Assembly (NCBI GenBank): GCA_015501585.1
Contig: JADNRY010000144.1
Location: 1 to 64,000 of the forward strand
Source: Rhodocollybia butyracea
Lineage: Eukaryota; Basidiomycota; Agaricomycetes; Agaricales; Omphalotaceae
Direction of reading: 5' to 3'
Length of the DNA stretch: 64,000 nucleotides
Part shown: positions 58,701-64,000 of the stretch, piece by piece
Layout: each line of letters starts with the position of its first letter
Position numbering within the stretch: the first letter of the stretch is position 1
Notes under the pieces: generated by a model
What the model saw: only the letters and a program-made list of their open reading frames with translations
Databases searched by the model: none
What the model was told of the DNA's origin: nothing
Translations under genes and position numbers: made by a program

Positions 58701-61009
58701 CGCACCATCCTGTTTGGTCGCTTCTGCGAATTCAATGACGAGTTTTGAAAGCCAAATCTGGTCGTAGATAAGGCGTCCTGGTACGAAGCCTGCCTGGGCT
58801 GGATTTATTATGTATGGTGCTGCCTTTGCTAGTTTAATGCTCAGGGCTTTTGTCATGATCTTGTAGTTGGTATTGAGTAAGGATATTGGGCGGTAGTTGA
58901 CCATCTGTGCACGGTCATTTTTCTTGTAAAGTGGGCACATCCAGCTTGCCGAAAATTCTGTGTTTGGTTCCATACCATTTTCCTCAATATCATTATAGAC
59001 TGAAAGGAGGCATCGGATGATGTCGAAGGTTGGTTTGTCCTCTGCGGCGCGGTTTTTGCACTGATCGTTGATAATTTTCCAAATTTCGTATGTGATACCA
59101 TCAAGTCCTGGTGCCGTGTGGTTTGTGGAGAGCCTTAGGGCCTCCGCTACGTCTTCATAGGTTAACCGCTGTTGTAAGTTTTGGATATGTTCCTCAGGAG
59201 TATAGGTGGTGACATTCTGAAGGACTTCAGTTATTGCAGCTGCCCGGTCATGCTCGTCTGGGGGGTATGGTCATACTGGATATCATTATGGTATTCTCGC
59301 ATCATGTTTGCCATTTTCTGTGAAGACTTCTCATATACTGGGCGTGGGTTTTCTCCGTCGTTCGGGTGCGTTGGATCACGGATTTCAAGCCTCTGAATTA
59401 GGTCCCTTGGTTTCTTGCTTTTATTTAAGCTGGACCAGTATTTGCTTATGGTCTCACTGTAAAGTGTGCTTCTTGCTTTGATTGTGGAGCGCGTGGATTT
59501 GTGTCGTTGAAATTCCAGCTCCGCCAGTTTCTCAATCAGTACCGCATTGGATAGTGCTCGTTCCTCCTCGTTGAGGAGGGGATTGGTTTCGATGGAGCGT
59601 AGCTTGGCTTCGGTTTCGTTAATGAGTGTAGTGAGCCTAGGGACTACAATATGGGCCCTTTCCCGGGCTTTCTTGAGAGTATTTCGTTTGAACTCAGCCC
59701 ATAAAGTTTGTGGGTTGTTGGTGTTGTCCCGTTGTTGGGTTCCGTGAGCAATTCCATCAAGTTTTTGTTGGAGTTTGAGTCCCTTCTCTTGGATGTATTT
59801 TGTGAGATCTTTGTCCTGCATTAGGTGTGTTGGCCAGACCCATCTCCCTGTGCCTATTGACGGGGCAGATTCACTTGTTATTTTGACTGATACCATTCTA
59901 TGGTCGGTCTTGATCCCAGTTGTTGTGATGCGCCATTCATATGCATTCTCAAACATGCTTGACTTAATGTATATTCTGTCCAGTCTCGACTGGTGGGGTT
60001 GTCGGTCATTCCTCTTTTCTTTATAGGTATATGCCCGCGTGTCGGGGTATGTCAAGTGCCATCCATCTTCAAAGCGCCGTTTACTTTTAAACTCATCAAG
60101 TGCCGTTACCGTGGATTCCGCATCCGGGTGCATGGGTAGGCGGTCAATTTCATCTTCAACCATGTTACAGTCACCAAGCATGAGGTCAGGTTCTCGTATT
60201 TGAGGATTTTTGTCGAAGAAGGCATCAAGCCTCTCCCAAAATTCAGCATTCTCAGACATTGTGCGGTTCGGTGCATATATCCCTAGGATTGATATTCGTT
60301 CCTCATTATGCCAGTTTGTCTCTAGCAGTATGGCATGCCCCTGGATTACTTCGTGGACTGTCACATCCTGGGTATTTGTCAGTCTTTTATTCAAAACAAA
60401 AGCAACCCCAGCTTTGTTTGGCGTGTCAGGGAGTTTTGAGTACAGTATTTCCATTTTTGAACTAAAGAGGTTTGTGATATCCTGTTCACGCTGTTGATCC
60501 AAGTGGGCTTCTCCAACCAGTAGTATGCCTATTCAATGATCTTGGATGAGTTGATTTATGTCCATAAATTTATTTCCACGTGTATTTAGGGCCGCAATCT
60601 TGATCGATGCTTTTGTTTTAAGTTTGCAGGATACTTTCCTGCGGGCAGCCGTGGGTGGGTTTTGGGTCCTAACAGGATTTGTCTGCCGGTTTAGGGCATG
60701 TTCTCCATTATTCGGAGGAGGATTCGTGTTAGGAATCATTGGCTGGTTTAGAGCCTGACCATTTATATTTTGGTCCAACTGTGGTGCAGTTGTTCCAACA
60801 CTATGTACGGAACGGGTCGCGCCATGCGCCCCAGCACCTCCATCGGTGCCCCCTGGTCTGCGCCATGCATCCTGGGTTGCTCGAGTTTGAGCCATATCCT
60901 CGTCCCGACGGTTTCCATCATCCACACCTGCACTGGAGGCGACAGTATCAGGGTCTCCGGATCCCGAAGCCCCTGCCAGACAGTTAGTACCAAAAGAGAG
61001 TGAAGACAT
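55799..61009 (-). pseudogene. LINE ORF2: endonuclease, reverse transcriptase, RNase H (three lesions)
   Basis: The ORF begins at the ATG at 61009 (MSSLSFGTNCLAG). The endonuclease domain begins IKIAALNTRGNKF, later ILGIYAPNRT, LGDCNMVED, RLDRIYI and KTDHRMVSVKI, as in APE-type LINE nucleases. Reverse transcriptase shows YRPISLLNTNYKI, AGFVPGRLI, ALDQEKAYDKI, RGVRQGDPLS and LFADDTTVYL (catalytic Asp pair). RNase H has VIVYTDGSCKKNG and WVKAHAGIEGNEEADKLANE. A Cys/His motif CQHCNCEESMDHILTDC follows. Three breaks are visible: an in-frame TGA (60533-60535), a frame change at a run of six G (59260-59265, plus strand), and another at a run of five T (58077-58081). All else is well preserved, which suggests recent inactivation or homopolymer assembly errors. 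Confidence 0.9.
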
Positions 61010-61447
61010 ACCATTGACGGCTGATTACTATGGTTAAAAGGGTGGTTCTGCTAAAAGCTTCGCCATGGACAGTTAGCTCCACACCCAGTTGGGGATTCCT
61101 CCTTTATGGGTCAGTACATTCCTGAAAAACACTTACCAACAACACAAGGGGAGGCCAGGACTGCTGGCAGATGGTCCCCGGGCTAGAAAACCCCCACCAC
61201 TGTTATGTAGGTGTTCAGGAACACCGACATTCTTACCTTACCTCACGTCCTGTCCTATGGGAAATAGTCAGTAAATTAAGCAAGAAAGGTTTGCGTACCC
61301 CATTAGGGGACGACTTCTTCCAAATTTCAGGTTTGGGGAGCGGCAGTTCAGAGTTATTCTGGTTCAACAAAGATGGCATAGTATTTAGCATAGTATTTAG
61401 TGTTGGTAGCGAACAAGTAGTAATTGAGGTACAATGATATGCATGGT

Positions 61448-62950
61448 TTAAGCCTTCTTTTCAGGTTCCAGGCCTTTATACATACTTGCGATTTCCTTCA
61501 CGTTCTCGTTGGCATCTGGACCCTGCCAGTCCTTATGCTCAGTGAAGGGGCATGCAAACCGGTTGTGGTTCCGGGCCTTGCACAGCAAGCAGTTCATCGT
61601 AGTGCCATGAATGAGGTAGATCCCATGTGAATATGTCTGTTTTCTGATGTAGGAGCGGATCTCATCTTCCTGCTGTTCTCGTACAAACAAGTTCTCGGCC
61701 ATTGAGATCGGCGCCGCATATAACACCCATCGCCGTTGAGATGTTCTGCCATCACGGTACTCATATTCCTGGAGGTGGAGGTCAAAGGTGTCGAGGAAGG
61801 CGAAGACTTGATCGTCGAGACTCCCGGTGGCTGCGGAGGTAGTTTGTACCTTGTTTCGGAAGGTTCGGTCATTGAAGAGGTGCGACTTTATTGCAAAAAG
61901 GATTGACACTCGGGCTGTGTCATCGTACTTTTTGACTGTGGTCCAAAATTGACCTACTGTCCAGTTACGGTGCTTGTTGATTGCAGGGATAATGTGGGCC
62001 ATGGTTACTTTGTCTTTGGAGAAAGTTTGCTGACGAAAAAAGCGGTCACAGATCTCGTGGCTCGGCGCTTCAAGGAAAGCTGCATAGGGCGGGGCAAATA
62101 GTTCTCGACTCGTCGCTGGAGGGGTGTGAGATGGGGCATGGGAGGATTCAGCGGTTCCACCTCTTCCTCCTCGCCCTCTGCGGTTCCCTCCCTGCTGCCC
62201 ACGTCCACGGCTTGGCTTTGGTGGAGGCGGGATCTGTGAGCGGAGGACCATCATCTCTGGACAGCCAACAGCCTCTGAGAGCGTCGACGCAAAGGTGTCG
62301 ACGATGTCCGGTACCTTTGAGTAGAGGTAGCGACCACCGAGTGCATGGATGACTGGTAACCATCCGCTCGGATTATCCATGACTGTGGTGACAACATTAC
62401 TATCCTGACCTTCAAGTAGGAAGGGTAAGTCGACGACTACTCGAGGGAATTGGCCAGAGTTTTTAACAAAGACTTTTTCGAGATTGTTGTAGAAGAGTAC
62501 ATCCGTTGGGTCTGAGGTGTCAACCACGTCGAGGTTGGTCAAGTGGGGGTTTTCATCTCGACGGGCTGGTGTGCCTCGAGCGAGCTCTTCCTCCAGAGAT
62601 GGGGCTCGTGCAGGCTGTGAGGGGGGACTCTTTGGCTGCAGAGTATCAGAGGTTGTCATGTCTCCCATGGGGTGGTCCTGGTCAATACGATGGTAGAAGT
62701 TGACAGTGTGGTTGTGGTTCGGGCGTTGGATGCGAGCTTCCAGGCCAGGTTCGTCGTTGTCTGAGACAAGGTTGTTTGCCGTGGAGTTGTCTGCACCAGG
62801 GGTAGGGGAATGGGCGTTACGGTTCTGTGGTGTACGACGGTGTGAAGGAGAGGACTTCTTTGGGGTCTTGTGGGCAGACTGGTTCTTTTGGGTTTTCGAT
62901 TTCTTAAGCGCAGTATCTGCTTGCTCTGGTGACTCTGACTCCGATGTCAT
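61448..62950 (-). CDS. LINE ORF1, gag-like nucleic-acid-binding protein
   Basis: This uninterrupted 500-residue frame starts at the ATG at 62950 (MTSESESPEQADTALKKSKT). The first 130 residues are basic and disordered. A middle globular part (VFVKNSGQFPRVVVDLPFLL) is followed by an arginine/glycine-rich segment (PSRGRGQQGGNRRGRGGRGG), a further helical part, and near the C-terminus the zinc knuckle CLLCKARNHNRFAC (C-x2-C-x4-H-x4-C). In LINEs this ORF makes the protein that coats the element RNA. ORF2 begins about 440 bp downstream. Intact, in contrast to ORF2. Confidence 0.85.
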   Translation of the reverse strand: MTSESESPEQADTALKKSKTQKNQSAHKTPKKSSPSHRRTPQNRNAHSPTPGADNSTANNLVSDNDEPGLEARIQRPNHNHTVNFYHRIDQDHPMGDMTTSDTLQPKSPPSQPARAPSLEEELARGTPARRDENPHLTNLDVVDTSDPTDVLFYNNLEKVFVKNSGQFPRVVVDLPFLLEGQDSNVVTTVMDNPSGWLPVIHALGGRYLYSKVPDIVDTFASTLSEAVGCPEMMVLRSQIPPPPKPSRGRGQQGGNRRGRGGRGGTAESSHAPSHTPPATSRELFAPPYAAFLEAPSHEICDRFFRQQTFSKDKVTMAHIIPAINKHRNWTVGQFWTTVKKYDDTARVSILFAIKSHLFNDRTFRNKVQTTSAATGSLDDQVFAFLDTFDLHLQEYEYRDGRTSQRRWVLYAAPISMAENLFVREQQEDEIRSYIRKQTYSHGIYLIHGTTMNCLLCKARNHNRFACPFTEHKDWQGPDANENVKEIASMYKGLEPEKKA

Positions 62951-63880
62951 CCTTTGTTATAGTTAGTGCTTTGTTTCAGTGAAGCAAAGTTGGCCACATA
63001 CCAAGAGGGGGCGTAGCAAGTCGAGGTCGGTTCGACGGCCCTTTCGTTTAGATTACGTGTCTGTCAATTCTTCTTCGAACGGGGAATCACTTCTATACGT
63101 TGGACTGACTGCATGTTTGCAGGGTTGTGCAGATAAATTGCCTGGTTAAGGGTTGGGCCCTTGGGGTTTGGGGACACGTTGGTGCTCGAGATTCGGTCTA
63201 CGGTTCAGGTATCATGGTTGGGAGGCTGCGTTGGGCAGCGTGAAATGTGTTTATTTCGCCATGGGAGTTAGAGACGATTATCAATGTGGCAGTGTTTAAC
63301 GATTTGACACGTGCATCATGCGGCGCATGGGCCGTAGAGGGAAGGTTTAGTTCCTTGTACTTCGTAGTTTACAGTTTAGTACATGTACCTCTTATTATTG
63401 GGGTACTAGCCGGTTTAGGGCTCTTCCTCGGGTTAGGAGGGTCCTGCTGGCTATCGCTTAAGCAGGGAGAGTCCACTATGAAGCCTCTCCGTCGACACTA
63501 TGCGACGGGGGGTTACGCCGAGTTAGAGCGCCCTCATTGATGGTAGTGGTACCGGATCAAGAGGCCCCCCTGTCAGTACATTTTTACTTCATACCATAGT
63601 ATGAAATTAGTGTAACAAGTAAAGTACAGGTTTTTAATAGCATTATACACTGTACAATCACTGTATGCAAGTAAATAATGGTAAATACTTGTGAATATAG
63701 CTGTAACTACTTGATTAGTGTGCGGATCCACAAGTACTTGTGAGACCTGCAAGTACTTGCAGATAATACTTGCGAGTCAGTGACCCGTTTCCCACGAGTC
63801 AGGCCTTTTAGGCCACAAGTACTTGCGCTCCGGATCCAAGTATACTTGGATCCAGACTTGTGGACATCTCTAGAGCCATC

Positions 63881-64000
63881 AAGCTCTCCCGAAATCATTC
63901 CACAGACACCTCAGTCTTATTCTTTCATTCATTTTTTCAACTCACCTTCTATATCACGCATCAAAACATCAGTGTCAAAGACTCAAGTTGTATTGGATGA
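63881..64000 (+). pseudogene. 3' continuation of the ORF interrupted by the hAT element
   Basis: Directly after the second GAGCCATC the frame that matches 54728-55176 reads SSPEIIPQTPQSYSFIHFFN and stays open through KTSVSKTQVVLD to the window edge. Composition (Ser, Pro, Gln, Thr) is like the 5' part. The downstream end is not visible. Confidence 0.5.

Larger units (their letters stand above)
55549..63569 (-). mobile_element. Full-length non-LTR retrotransposon (LINE with APE endonuclease, RT and RNase H)
   Basis: The element runs on the minus strand, 8.0 kb. Its 3' end is a poly(A) tail (T run at about 55544-55563 on the plus strand). CTGTCAGTACATTTTT flanks it at 55533-55548 and 63570-63585, a 16-bp target duplication (the T-rich end merges with the tail). 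It has two ORFs: a gag-like ORF1 with a CCHC knuckle, and ORF2 with endonuclease, reverse transcriptase, RNase H and a second Cys/His motif. This arrangement with RNase H after RT matches the Tad1/I-like group of fungal LINEs; the clade is my inference. The 5' UTR spans 62951-63569. ORF2 carries three lesions, so this copy is not autonomous. Confidence 0.92.
55177..63872. mobile_element. Non-autonomous hAT element, itself split by a LINE
   Basis: The ends are TAGAGATGTCCA at 55177 and its complement ending at 63872. GAGCCATC lies directly outside both (55169-55176 and 63873-63880), an 8-bp target duplication, which is the hAT rule. Without the nested LINE the element is about 640-660 bp and has no transposase. 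The palindrome CAAGTACTTG occurs five times near the ends (55205, 55329, 63731, 63750, 63816), like the subterminal transposase-binding motifs of hAT elements. A longer block (CCGTTTCCCACG(G/A)GTCAGGC) is shared by its two halves. Confidence 0.85.

Overview
The window looks like nuclear DNA of a filamentous basidiomycete, most likely an Agaricomycete. Its genes are split by many 45-60 nt introns with GT...AG ends. The families (TKL-type kinase with a GTPase tail, F-box/leucine-rich proteins, short-intron MFS carriers, signal peptide plus single-TM proteins with Ser/Thr-rich stalks) are typical of mushroom-forming fungi. I cannot name the species. No tRNA, rRNA or CRISPR was found. Gene models were spliced by eye.

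Layout. 0-12 kb: three minus-strand copies of a multi-pass membrane protein gene (the first cut by the window edge), an anion:cation-symporter-type MFS carrier between copies 1 and 2, and two mobile elements between copies 2 and 3 (a 630-bp element with TTA target duplication and a 726-bp foldback). 13-21 kb: a coiled-coil hypothetical gene, a SAM methyltransferase with signs of decay, an alpha/beta hydrolase with odd splicing, and a rhodopsin-like 7TM protein. 23.5-27 kb: a monocarboxylate-transporter-like MFS gene whose last intron is swollen by simple repeats, then a weak hypothetical gene. 28.8-31.9 kb: one gene joining a protein kinase, coiled coil and AIG1-like P-loop GTPase, flanked by diverged direct repeats. 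35.6-37.4 kb: an F-box-like gene, then decayed repeats. 40-42.4 kb: a Dal5-like MFS carrier. 43.3-51.2 kb: three tandem copies of a single-TM, mucin-stalk surface protein (the middle one frameshifted), with a broken copy of the carrier's last exon caught in the duplication.

53.7-64 kb is a nest of mobile DNA. A retroelement-like or other unit has a TGACTCA-rich promoter, a TATA box, a leader with eight tandem hairpins that share one loop but have different, covarying stems, and a Ser/Pro-rich ORF. This ORF is split by a small hAT element (8-bp target duplication GAGCCATC, seen at both ends). The hAT element is itself split by an 8-kb non-LTR retrotransposon with its own 16-bp target duplication and poly(A) tail. 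Removing both insertions in thought leaves the ORF open to the window end.

The most unusual items are the covarying hairpin array (54011-54323), the three-layer nest around it, the kinase-GTPase fusion, and the splice-site oddities in the hydrolase and methyltransferase genes.
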